This document shows, piece after piece, positions 1-13,828 of a stretch of 64,000 nt of DNA. Where the stretch lies: NCBI GenBank assembly GCA_011800805.1, contig MPNW01000515.1, positions 12,245 through 76,244 on the forward strand. The letters are read 5' to 3'. Numbering within the stretch: the stretch's first letter is position 1; every line of letters begins with the position of its first letter. Made by a program: the position numbers and the translations under genes. The DNA comes from Hirudo medicinalis (taxonomy: Eukaryota > Annelida > Clitellata > Hirudinida > Hirudinidae). The notes beneath the pieces are model-generated. The model was given only the letters and a program-made list of their open reading frames with translations. It was not told the origin of the DNA and did not search any database.

Positions 1-1516
<1,516 letters not shown>

Positions 1517-2161
1517 TCTTTTCAGCATTTTCAATTTTCCTTGAGATTTGTGACCTGCACTTGTTGAGTTTTTCCAATTATGCTTCAAGTTTATCTTTCT
1601 CTTCCTACAAATGAATTCATTATCCTTCTGAAATTCACCTCAAGGTGTTTTCATTATTTCTATAGGTCAAATTATTTTTATAACTTGTTTATTTATATTT
1701 CTTCGAATTATTGTTACATATTCACCCGAATTTCAACTGAATGTTTCCGCATTTTGCGATCCCTTGTGGTTAGGTCGGCTTGAATAGTTTCGAATCCTTA
1801 TAATTTAAGGTTTGGTGTTCTTTTGGATGTTTGAAAAGAAAGTCTTTTGTTAGGCCAATTTGTTGTTTATGTTTTGTTTTGTTATTGTAGGAAAATTATT
1901 GTTTAAACAATGTCAGCTAAATTTGGGGAATATCCCGGTAAGCTTACTTGTGGGGTGTCACCATCAATCATCAATTAAATAGATTTAAGGCTTTGCACAG
2001 GTTCTCAGAGTAATTGCAATTAATAGTTTTTACATAGATACATATATATGACATTGAAATAGTGCAAGCGTATCACTGAGAAAGTTGTCTCCTCCAAATG
2101 GCATCGCATATTTTAACAAAACATGGTTAAATGAATATATATGACAATATATTATAATGAT
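1517..2161. other. Intergenic, no gene seen
   Basis: AT-rich sequence downstream of LDH with only short chance ORFs. I see no exon, RNA gene or clear repeat here. Confidence 0.6.
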
Positions 2162-2700
2162 TTAGATTTGTAATATAGTGCGGTGGAAGCATGAGTGCCT
2201 ATCTCCAAGCATCCCATGCCATAGAAACTCATCCATGTATGAAGAAATAAGCTCATCTGAAGCACCCTGCATTCTTTTGAAATTGCCTTTTGCACACCTC
2301 CACAAGATCTCTACACCATCATTATGAATGCCATTTGGAGCAACAAATGCAAGTGAATGGTTGACAGTGGCAGTAAACCTGTACAACTGTAAAGCTTCTG
2401 TGGGCTGCCCATTTATTGCTCCAAGCTATCATTCCTGTAGGGCAAATAATAAATGTTTAATTTAGTAATTGTCACATCTCGAGTCTATTACCTGGTAATA
2501 TGCGCTAATGATAGGTGGCAGTGTAGCAGCATCCCTCCAAGGTACTTCAACCACAAAGACCTCTTTGATCTGTTGATCTATGTCACCAAAGATCCATCTC
2601 TGCCTTACTGGTCTGGGTTGATGGTTCCTTGTCCTCCCAGGTGCTGAAGCAGCACTCTCATCAATTTGAACTACATGCCCTGGACCTCAGATTTGTATAG
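2162..2700 (-). pseudogene. Merlin/ISXO2-like (IS1595-type) DDE transposase remnant
   Basis: Reading the minus strand from about 2690 down, three frame-shifted blocks match the ISXO2-like transposase fold. The first contains VVQIDES (first catalytic Asp), RWIFGDID and RDAATLPPII. The second has NKWAAH, where the usual Asp of an ISDGWAAY-like motif is gone. The third contains VNHSLAFVAP, HNDGVEILW (catalytic Glu region) and SSYMDEFLW. A stop just before the first block, the frameshifts and the lost second Asp show it is dead. No terminal inverted repeats were found. Family assignment is from motif memory, not a search. Confidence 0.7.
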
Positions 2701-3311
2701 CATGATCTATCATGATGTCATGATATCATCCAATACATACAGAGATACCGATGCATGATGTGCAGGGTGTCCATGAAAACACAAAATTTTTGAAAATGAT
2801 AGTGTGCAGCATTATTTGCTATTCTCCTGTGGCCACTAGTAATAAACATATCTTTTGTTTTGATTTTTGACCACAGGAACAGCTTTGTTCAGATGAGTTT
2901 AACACATTTGTAGACAAGATATAAGAAGCAGGTGCTTTTCTACTTCTATTCTACGTTATTCATCGCCACACTCATAGGAGCCAGTTGAAAAAAGCCGTTG
3001 TTAAAAGCTTATGAAATCTTCGCTAGCCGGTTGAGCTTGTCGCTCAGAAAAAAAGAAACAAATTTATTAATTTATAAAAAAAATATTCAATTGTTTTTTA
3101 TATTTTCATAATTTGTTATTATTTATTAAGTGAATTAAAACATAATGATTAACTAAAGAATATATTTAAGTGAATATTTTATAAAATGCTTATATTAGTG
3201 CATGTTATTGAAGAGTGGGCTTTTTAAAATTTCTTTTTTACACAAATCGTAAAAACTGCTATATTCGTCCTCATGTTATAATCGTTTGCATGTTATATTC
3301 ATGAAATACGT

Positions 3312-5732
3312 TATACATTTTCAGAACGGGGAGATAATAAGGTACTTGAATACATAAAACATATCTTCGTGAAATGAATTTTATTAGCCAAAAAATAAGT
3401 TTAAAAACAGAAAAACGATAAGAAAGAATTAGTAAGCATAAACAAAGTTCAAAAACTATATCAGCTGAATGTGCACACAAATGTCTAAAAAAAATGATAC
3501 ATAAAACATTATCATGTGATGTGTCTGACACAAAATAATTCAAAGTTTCTTAACCTCCCAAAAAAAGTGCATTTGGCAACGGTACGGCAATGATTAAAGT
3601 ATGATCTCCACAATGTCTTTTAATTTACACCATTCGATAGTTTAACTGCTTACAAAAAGGCCACAGTGACTTTGGCAAGAACTTTAACAATCGATAACTT
3701 CAGAATGCGTTAAGATAGAAGCATAATTCCTTTTTTGTTAGAAATGTCTTGCTTAGGAAAATAATGTGTTTGTATAAAAAAAAAGCATGTCTAATAAAAT
3801 TGAATTTTTGGCTAGTAGATAAAGCTTTAATAGCAAAAAAAAAACCTTTTAACGTGCTTCAAGTTTTACAAATATATTTAAAATCTACAAAATAATCCCT
3901 CTCTAAAAATATATGTTTCGCTAACGTGTCTCCACCGCAAGTACCCAAAATTTAATTTTCTGCAAATAGTGCTGGACTTCACTCTCTCAATGTGCTTAAA
4001 AAAGCAAAATCAGAGTATGTGAATCACCATCTGCTGATGAATAATGAAGACCTGACCTTATGCTAAAGAAGCCAAAAGGAAATGAAAGACAAAACAATGA
4101 GGTTCATTCAATTTTCTGCAAATCCCTTTCGCAGATTAACATTGTTTTGAGAATTGGAGCAAAAGAGGGCCATTGCCCGTGTTATACTTTGATTCAACTG
4201 GATCAGTAGTTCGAAAATCTGCGGGTACAAACAAAAGGATTTATCTGTACAGCGGAGTCATGTCATACGAAAAGAAGATATTTCCTTGTTTTGATTTTCT
4301 TAGCTGCGAACATTCCCAGGAATTCTTGGACACACCGCTGAGGAGATACAAGGCCATTGTCCAGAAACATATAAAATGTTGGCCTAATTTTTCTGCGATT
4401 GTGACGGATTACTGCTTGGCCTCCTTGAAATCTTTAGTACCAGTTTTCAATGGAATGACCTTGATTAATTATATCAATTGGACATTCAAAATTTGACAAC
4501 CAAGCAAGCCGACCACATATTCAATTTGTGTAGCTCACATGTTATGAAAATGGCATCGCACAACAAAAAATCAGTATCAACGAACGACGACCAGAGGAGT
4601 TTTAATACAACTGAGCAAGAATTGTCAATGTAACAACTTATGCTGAAGCGGATGGATATCCAAGCATATCTCAACATCATCACTTCGAAATATTGAACTA
4701 CAGATCTGCTTACATTTTTAAATATGCTCAGAAGTGTCCCTCAAGAAACAATGATGGATGAACCTTCAATTGAGAAGGACAAGGAAGATGCAAGCACTTT
4801 CTATGCAAGCAGTAGATATTTTAAAAATTGTAATTTAATTACATGACTCAAAGAAGCAAACATATCTCAGAAACTATTAATACATTATCCAGCTAATCCG
4901 CATTATAACTTGAAATGGTGCAATAACTTCCTCCTGAAGTATTTATCAATATTGCCCCTATGGTCATCATTCACGAGTCCTGAGAAGAAAAGGTTCTCCA
5001 ATGCGATTTTTTAGAACAATTTCGCCACTAAAAAGCACCATATACTTAGTGATGCTACAAACCTCAAGGCGAAACTCTTTCTGAATAAAATTGAACTGAG
5101 GCATAAGGCATTGCAAGTGCCTGCTAATTCTCTCAGGCCGTTTTGCCAAAAAAAGGTACAACAAGGCAAGGGAAACATAGAACAAGTCATATGGGATAGG
5201 AGCAAAAAACAAGCTGGCTATGTATCTCACAAGCAATACCAACACGTACTTGAAATACAAGGACTACACGAGTGAAGACATCTTATATCGTTCGCGTTCA
5301 ACAAATCAAAATCCGACCATTCAATTCCCACCAAAAATGTATAATGAAGCATTGGTTTCAATTGAGGGCATATGTTTGGCAATCGCTAACAAAGCACTTG
5401 TACAATTGAGAACGCCTGCTCCGAATCGATCTGCAAACGACCTTTTAAAAGTATTAATTTAAAAGTATTGATTTAAAAACATTAATTATTCAAAAGTGGT
5501 GTCGTTGTTTTATCATCTGTTGTTTTTGTTGTTAATTGAGCAATTATTGAGCATGCCAGCTAACTTTGCAGAACTTTCGGCTGTTTTTGAACTTTGTTTA
5601 TGCTTACTAGGTCTTTCTACTGTTTTTATATTTTTAAACTTATTTTTTGGCTAACAAAATTCATTTCGTGAAGATATGTTTTATATATTCAAGTACCTTA
5701 TTATCTCCCCTTTCTGAAAATGTTTAACTACT
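3312..5732 (+). mobile_element. Decayed DNA transposon bounded by ~150-bp imperfect inverted repeats
   Basis: Bases about 3312-3458 are the imperfect reverse complement of about 5582-5732; shared runs include AACTTTGTTTATGCTTACTA, AAACTTATTTTTTGGCTAA and TTCAAGTACCTTATTATCTC. Between them, on the plus strand, lies a broken transposase-like frame. This is the arrangement of a terminal-inverted-repeat transposon. A 3-base TAC flanks both apparent ends but could be chance. The superfamily is unresolved. Confidence 0.75.
4140..5462 (+). pseudogene. Degenerate transposase-like ORF inside the inverted-repeat element
   Basis: The longest open block (about 4173-4496) contains LYFDSTGSVVRK, YLYSGVMSYEKK, a Cys/His stretch near LSCEHSQEF and IVTDYCLASLKSLVPVFNG, a layout seen in MULE-like or related DDE transposases. 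Further in-frame pieces continue after stops, for example ADHIFNLCSSHVMK, LPLWSSFTSPEKKR and ALVSIEGICLAIANKALVQL, ending at 5462. Multiple stops and at least one frameshift make it a pseudogene. The transposase character is inferred from these motifs together with the flanking inverted repeats. Confidence 0.5.
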
Positions 5733-7045
5733 AGTACTTTTATGTCGATCCGGTCAAGAAAGCAACAACAAATCGGAACCACTGCTTTTGGCGGTGAATG
5801 ACGTCACAGGCACCATTTCTACATGTTCAGCTTCGTTGACACAGAAGTCATTGTCACATGCGATTTCACATCCTTCATCCAGCGCAACAAATACCTGAAA
5901 AGTCTGGATGAAGAACAGATATAAATTGTTGTGCCCCAACTCCTTTTGCAAACATTAGAGCTATCTCTATCAGCAATGGACTTGTTAATGATTCTTTGAG
6001 CGAGCTAAGCAGAACCATTCAAACACTTTGCCATCAACTTCGCTGTACTGACATTGCCTCTCTTTTATTCGTTTGTTTTGACTTCTTTCTCCATTTTCCA
6101 ACTTCTTTTTAATCTCTTCCTCCCTTGCTATTATGTTTGAAGTCTTTGTTAAGTGTTGAGATGAGTTGGTTCTTTCTTAATTAGAAATTAACTCAATTTT
6201 CTTTTCCAATGGCAACCAGTCTTTTCTGAGAATCAATAGCTAATGACCTACTGAAAATCGATCAAAAGTTACTTAAGCATGTGCGAAACAGTACCAAACA
6301 AGACGTTTGAAATCTAAAACAAATCCAAGCGCAAATCCATAGATACTTTAGCGCGTCATTTTTTTTGGCTAAAAATGCATTTTTTAACTTAAATCAAGTT
6401 CTTACTGGAAAGTTTCGGAACCACTTCAGGGATGCTTTTGTTAAAGTTTCACAGGTTCGTAATCTAGCACGGCAATTTAGGGTCAAATTGTATTACAAAC
6501 AAATTCCGTTTTTGAAAAAAATATCCATGTACACAGTTTTTCCTTATATCAAGTTAATCCAAGTATATGTAGGAATCAAGGTATCCATATAGGTAGTTTT
6601 TACCGTAATCAAAACTCAATTGGAAGCGCGAAAATTTGAGTGTTTCGCAACCGTTGCCCAGTTTTATTTTACAACTATTTATTTACTTTTTCTTCTTTAT
6701 TTTCTAATAGCCGGCAAAAGCTTGTTTGTTTGCAAAGAAGCGATGGCGCCTCTCGTTCTGGTCAAAGTGGGCTAATCATTTAAGCTCTTTAGGAAGAGCC
6801 GGTATATGACAGAATCCAACGAATCCAGCAAATATTCAAATTGCTCGAGTCTTCGTCTGCGCGCGGAAGTGGGGATATGCAATTCTGGCGCCAAAAATTC
6901 AGATGCTAAAATATGAACATTGTAACTTATTTACATTTTGTAGCTTGACTGACAAAAGTCCGCTTCTTACAAGCTGAGAGTTGATCCATTAATTGTTCAC
7001 AAATTTACCAGTTTCGAGGGCGCTTTCGATTCTCCGAAGTTCAGT
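5733..7045. other. Intergenic, no gene seen
   Basis: AT-rich, only short ORFs without recognisable domains. No RNA gene or long repeat was recognised. Confidence 0.5.
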
Positions 7046-7205
7046 TGTAGTTTATTACATAACACCATATGCGTCAGAGGCGCATTTCACTAGCCAATTT
7101 GTAAGGTGCCCTGCCCGAGGTCGCTGTTTGCAGTGCAAGCTAGGTTGCGAACACGACACGTTGCCATTACATAAAACATATGCGCGAGAACATAACCACC
7201 TTTGT
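7046..7205 (-). mobile_element. tRNA-derived SINE copy
   Basis: On the minus strand this stretch contains GTAATGGCAACGTGTCGTG, the box-B-like GTTCGCAACC, and a 3' part with GCGCCTCTGACGCATATGG. The core is shared with 33494-33652 and 61425-61605, and the 3' part with the LINE-type tail near 60960-61030, so it belongs to a dispersed family. Copies differ by many substitutions, so it is old. Confidence 0.6.
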
Positions 7206-7422
7206 TAACTTGCATGCCATATAAATTGAACAAGTATCAATATGACTTAAAAATGCTTAAAATCAATTAAACACTAAACATGAACGGAAAATTTAGACAT
7301 GTTGTTAATTATTAGGAATTTCAGTTTTTTTTTGGAAAAAGGCTGCGAATCAATCTGCACCGTCGACAAATCGACTAAAATCATCGAACATGAATTAAAT
7401 TAACAACAGGCGCTTCTTCGAA

Positions 7423-10400
7423 CTAAAGCTGGTTGGACTGCTTCTTGGAAATGCTCAAAAATTCTGACAGAAGTTCAGCTGGCGGAGGTGGCAAGCAGTC
7501 GAAATCTTTGTTCTTGCAATCGCCAAGTCTTCTGTCACAAATTTTGAGATGAGCCTCTCTTCTTTTGCTGCTCATTAATCTTTCCTTAAAACTTCCCGCC
7601 AAGATAGCAAATCTTCTGCATTCCCTTCCTTCGGAACCGTTAACTGTGATCCGTGAGGTTTTTGACTCCTCACCATGACGTGGCATCGACTCGTCACAAT
7701 GTTTGAACTGGTTGGAGAGCAAGTCATATTCAGAAGAGGTTTGGAGAAGGATTCCATCGATCCTCGGAGACTGGGGACACGATCTTGAAAAGTTGAAATC
7801 GTTTGAATCGTGCCTGAGATTTCTCGTCCCTGAACTTAGCGCTCTTTTGATAGTCTGATGTTTGTTGTCATCCATTTGTTGGTTTTGGTTCGATGGTTTC
7901 TCCTGGGACGCAGTACGACGATCGATCAGAAGTTTGGAAGATGTTCCGTTCCCAAGTTTTGAAATTTCGTTAAATTGTTCATCAATGGAATAACGGGGTG
8001 AGTGAGGAGATGATGAATTAATCATTTCAAAATAATGTTCGGACATCTTAATATTGTTAAAGTTATCATTTTCCAGTCTGTGAAGGTCCATAGGATTTAT
8101 TTTGTGATTCGAGTCTGTCTTTGCTTCTTGCTTGTCAACAGTTTCACTTTCTTTGCCGTTCACAATGAGTCTTTGAAAGTTGTCATAGATTAATTTGCCG
8201 TACTGAAAATTTTTAAATTTAAGCAGTGTGTAAAAAATGTTCATTTATGCAAGTGAAGAGACCTTCGCGAGTCTGATGAAGTTGATCCAAAGTTGTTTCG
8301 TGTCCTCATCCTCGGCACAGAAGTATTTTATGAACCTCGGGACCTGCTTTTGGACCTTAGGATGCTGAAGAAAATTTGAAATTTCTTGAAATTTTATGTT
8401 AACCGTTGAAACGTCAAAAATTAAGTGCAACCTTCAAAGCAAAGCAGAATTCGGTCGGTGATTTGAACTTTTTCTTCCATTTCAACCCCGAGTAGATCCT
8501 CACACTGTAGAGCTGTTGGAGGCAAACTAAATCCATGAGGGACTGCAATTGAAGACAAAATACGTCGTTACTTCAGGTTGCAGAATTTCGAAGGCACTGA
8601 ATTAAAATTCATTTAATCGGGGATTCGGGGATGTTGTTTAGAAATAAGTTCTCTGAAGCTCTATTGCTTCTTGCACGAGTATTACAACTGAACTGTTTAC
8701 AATACAATAATTAATAAACAATTAATTAGTTGATTGTAGTAAATAACCGCCAAATTATTATATACAAATTGGCCAACCTTCCCCTTTCCTTTGGGGCAAT
8801 AGTAAAGTCCTGAAGGTCTGAGGACAAAGTAATATTTTCTCCAACACTTCTTTCCGTCAGTCTTCATGAACAACATTCCATCGCAATCAGGAGCCACAAA
8901 CTGGTTCCTCACGTACTCCTGGAAATTAAATTTTAAATTCTATTTCTTCATTTCATTCTCAATTATATTCTTATAATTCAACTTCTATTTTTTCAAATCA
9001 TTGACTATAATTTCAGCAAATTGATTTTTATATAATAAAATAATAATTATTAGATTAATAAATTATGAGTTCTTTATTAATAATTATCATTCATAACAGC
9101 AAGTTACGTGCTCCACCACTACATTCATGTTTGGCATTCAATTTCCTGCACCAAGAAGGAAGCTGAAAGTGAAACTTCTTCCTGCATGTTTCTAATCAAA
9201 TCCCCACAAAAACCAGGCCAAATAACTCCTCAGATAACGGTCGATGTTAAATATTACGAACATTAAGTGTTATGCAATTATTTTTGTGTGTTCTTGTGGC
9301 ACAGACGACACTCTACTTCCCGATATTTGCATGCCTCTCTCTTGTGGTTTCTTCCACATGCATGAACTTTCGTACAGCTTGGAGTTCTGAGGAGGTTGAG
9401 CACTTGGTTGAGCCTTCATCTGATGTGTTGATTGCGTGAGGTGATTATGAATCTCTCCTACTTTGCGTTGCTGATGTTTCTCCCACGAGTGACTGTGGAT
9501 GCTTTCGCTGCCGAGGTCACTAACGAACTGGTCTCGTAAAGGTTCGTTGAGCGCTTTGCCAAATTGCATTCTTCAGTCAAGCGCTCTGGTTTGGTTACGT
9601 ACGATGATACCGACCCCTCTAGCAGCTGAAACACATGTGTTTTGAAAATAACGGACGTCTGAGGCGTCAAGTATTCCACGAGTTCCTCACGAGTTCCTCG
9701 GATGTCTTTGACGCGAGATGGTCAGGAAAAACCGACGACTTCAAAATTCGGAGAATGTCGAAGTTCCCTGTCGCGAGAAGAATCGATCTTCTTTTAGCCT
9801 CGCCCAGGATGTCAGTTGCAATGCAGAGGAAATCGAGCTGTTCCGCATAGATATCCCAAATAAAGCGGGTTGGAGATATCAAATAGTTGAAGGTTTTGCA
9901 TGGTTGTCAATCTTTAATCCTAAATCCTCGTCGCCAGCCTTGTGTTTTGTACGAATACACCGTTAACACGGATACGTCTGTTTATTTTACAAGCCCACAA
10001 AATATCCACTATTATTTATTTATTGAAGCTGTTTTTAATGTAAAAGCGTGTTGAAATTTAAATGAAAATGCACAGGAAAGTTTGAATTGTGAGAATTCGT
10101 ATTTCTATTAATAATTCGTATTTCTATTAAACCTGTACGTATTCCTGCTTTTTCGAATCACTTGGATGATTCACTTCATTTGAGCTTTTCGAGAAGTATT
10201 TCTGCAATCAAGCACAAAGTTTTAAAGTTTAAATGTTTACATAACTAATTCAATTATTAACCGACGGTCAGTTAGTTGCCATAAAAATAGGAGATAAAAA
10301 TTAACAGAGTAAAAGAAATTGTGTTTACAATATAAGGTATAATAACGGTTATTGTAATGTAATGTTATTATCAATTATTTCTATATAGTAATTAATAATT

Positions 10401-12309
10401 AATTATAATTATATATTAATTAATAACATTATCTTATTAATTATAATATTAATTACTATTATTAATTAATAACATTATTGTAATATTACAATTAAACAAT
10501 GATTTTATAATTAGTTACGTGAGGATTGGCAAACATGTCGTATTTGAAGTTGTTTTCGGCGACCATGAAGCAGTTTTCAGAAGCAAAGGACCACGTTTGG
10601 AGGACTTCTGACAGGATTTCATCGTCCTCCAAGGAGCACTCTGCATCAAAACAGGATCATTAACTGGTCATTTTGAAACCATTTTGTTGTGATTTCATGA
10701 ATTCATTGCAATATAAAATTAACAAATATTACTGAATGTATTTCACGACATAAATAAAAAAAAAATAAATTTCCATTTCGACTAAATTACCATTAATCCA
10801 TTTATTAATTTATTACAGTAATCCGTATTTATCTATATGTATAATATATGTACTTATAATATTCTCAGGTCTGACAAACAAACAGTTTCAAAACATTATA
10901 ACATTATAAATTTATTTTTAAATTGAAAAACAAAACAAAATACCTAAAAAGAGTGCAGGTGTCACTTCAACGAGTGAGAATCGTTGAACGTCGAATGAAA
11001 GTTGATCCAGGATGTCACGTGATGTTGTGCTGGTTGCTATGGAAACGTTTCGACTCCTCCCTCCCTCCACGTAGATTTTCATCACCTGGAAATGGACATG
11101 CCTTCCTCAATAATAATAACTAACATAATAATGTTACTGCTAATAATGATGATGATGATGTTGACGACAGTGGTGATGGTGGTGGTGGTGGTGACGATGA
11201 TGATGACGACAATGGTTATGGTGGTGATAATGACGACAATGGTGATGGTCTTGGTGATGATGATAACGACGATGATAACAATAATATGGACACAAATTTA
11301 TTCATGGCTCTGTTAATAGCCAGGTTATTTATAGATTATTTATTCATTGCACTCCACAATTACCACCCTTGCGAGGTTAAATTATCAGCCTGCTTAATCG
11401 CCCCGATAAATATCAACCAATCGGATTCAAACGAATTGGCAAAGGTCACTAAGGGGTCAAATTCTTTCTCATTTGTTTGCAAATTGGAGCACCACAATAA
11501 GAAGAATAAGAAGAACAACAACAACATTTTAATTTGTATTGGTAATAATATAATTTAAAACATAAATATTAAAAAAAGTCACATTTAGCCAACAAATAGT
11601 TAGAAATCTACTTACAAAAGTAGCAACAACAAGTTGTTAGAAAATTACTTACAAAAACCTATTTGTTTTTCAGGAAGACTTCAATTCTCGACATATTTCC
11701 ATTGCATGCTTCCATGATTTTCATTGTGAGGAATGTGTGCATTAATGTTGTTGTTGTTGTTGTTGTTAAGCAATATAACTATTGGTTATAATTCACATTT
11801 TTCCATCATTAATTAATAAATAATTATTAATATTTGATATCTTTATCATCAAAATTACTTTTTTTTTAAATTTAATGTTATTACAATAAAAATTATAACT
11901 AACATTATATAACTAACATTATTATCATAACAATCACTTGTTATATGTTGGTACTTTTTATTATTATTACAATTTGATATTATTCAACATTATAATAATA
12001 ATAATTAGTATTATTTTATTTTATTATTATTAATGATTATTATTATTATTTTATTATTATTAATGATGATTAGTATTATTATTATTAAGGTTGTTGTTGT
12101 GCAGCAAAACAAATGGATGATGTTGTAAGTTTATTAAGTTCTTTCATGCTCCATTGAACAGGGGGTCGAAGTAAGTCAAGCGTGGACAAGGTCACGTGGA
12201 AGGATCAACGCATCACGTGGACAAACTTGAGATTTCATCGGCCGCTTATTCCTATTATATATATTCTATTATATTCTTTCTACTGACGCAAGTGGCGCAT
12301 TGTAAATTA

Positions 12310-12341
<32 letters not shown>

Positions 12342-12845
12342 GTAGTAGTAGTAGTAGTAGTAGTATTATAATAATTATTATTATTATTGTAATTATTATT
12401 GTTAACATTTCTCAATCATCCTCAACACTTTTCGTCATTTTGAGGCTCGTTTAGCAAACCACAAAAACTTTAATACAACACTTTGTTTATCTGGACTGAG
12501 TGGTCAGTTTCGGCTTCCGCCATCATCGGAACCCTGTGTTAACAACGTAAACATAAATGTGTCTAAACTGATGCAAACAAGGTTGAAATGTGAATAAAAT
12601 TTTAAATTTAGAACTGTTATTACTCGGCGCATTGACATAATAAAATCTATTCAATGTGTAATATATTTCAGTACACACAATGATTAATAATAATAATAAT
12701 AATGATATTAATACATGTTGTTGTTATTATGTTATTATAATATTATAATTATGCAATAACTACATAAGGAGTTGCAGTTCGTTTATTTTCAACATCTGCG
12801 TTCAATTACTTCCATGTTTGCGCTCGTACTTTGTTATCCGTCCGT

Positions 12846-12881
<36 letters not shown>

Positions 12882-13797
12882 CCATCCATCCATCCATCCA
12901 TCCATCCATCCCTAAACCCATCTTAAAATCTAATCTCTTCGCAGACAGGTAGAAGATAATATTTCCATAATTGTTACAGGGAATCATAACAGCAACAATA
13001 AACTATATTAGTTCCCAAACAAATCCAACAAATTGTTCCCAACATATCGTTGTTGTTGTTGTTGTTGTTATGATGTGCATCTGTCGGTTCATTTGCATTC
13101 AAATCAGCCACAAACATTTGTCAAGTTGCCTTGTTATCGTTCACACGTGAGAATTTGTGTGCATTAAATGTCAGTCTGGACAAGCACCTCCACACACGAC
13201 TGGCTGTGCACGTGTGAGTGAGTGACTGAGTGAGTGAGTGTGAACGAGTATGGTTGTGTACGTGTGAATGAGTGTGGTCGTGTCTTCAAATGTTCCTCCG
13301 AGTATCATGCCCCCTGGCAGGATATTGTACTGATTTAAATTTAATCACAAAAAAATTGCTTCCAAAATGTCGAACATCAATCAGTTCTCCTCACAAACAA
13401 ACTTTTCAGCCACAAGCGTGGATTTGAACCAAGAACCTATGAAGTTGTAACTAAGTTGTGTGGCCTTCTGTGATGTATCGCCTGTGTTTGACATTTTAAA
13501 TTTAAGTACATCACAAAATAATCCATTTCATTCATGCACCTATAAATGCATCTGCAAATGCACATGAACATGAAAATCCGATGAGATGGTAGAAATAACT
13601 TTGACTTGATTTGCTAAAATTTCCTAAAGTTGTTTTCGATTCTAAAAATAACATCAAGTGGAAATTCCTCACTCAGGCTTTAACGCGCGATCGTTCGTGT
13701 GTGAAAATCGAAAAGTGTCAGAAATCCACTGAGAGTCTTGGGTCAAGCTCCATGACGTCGTTGAGTAAAAATAAATTGAAGAAATATTTTTATTGAG

Positions 13798-13828
<31 letters not shown>

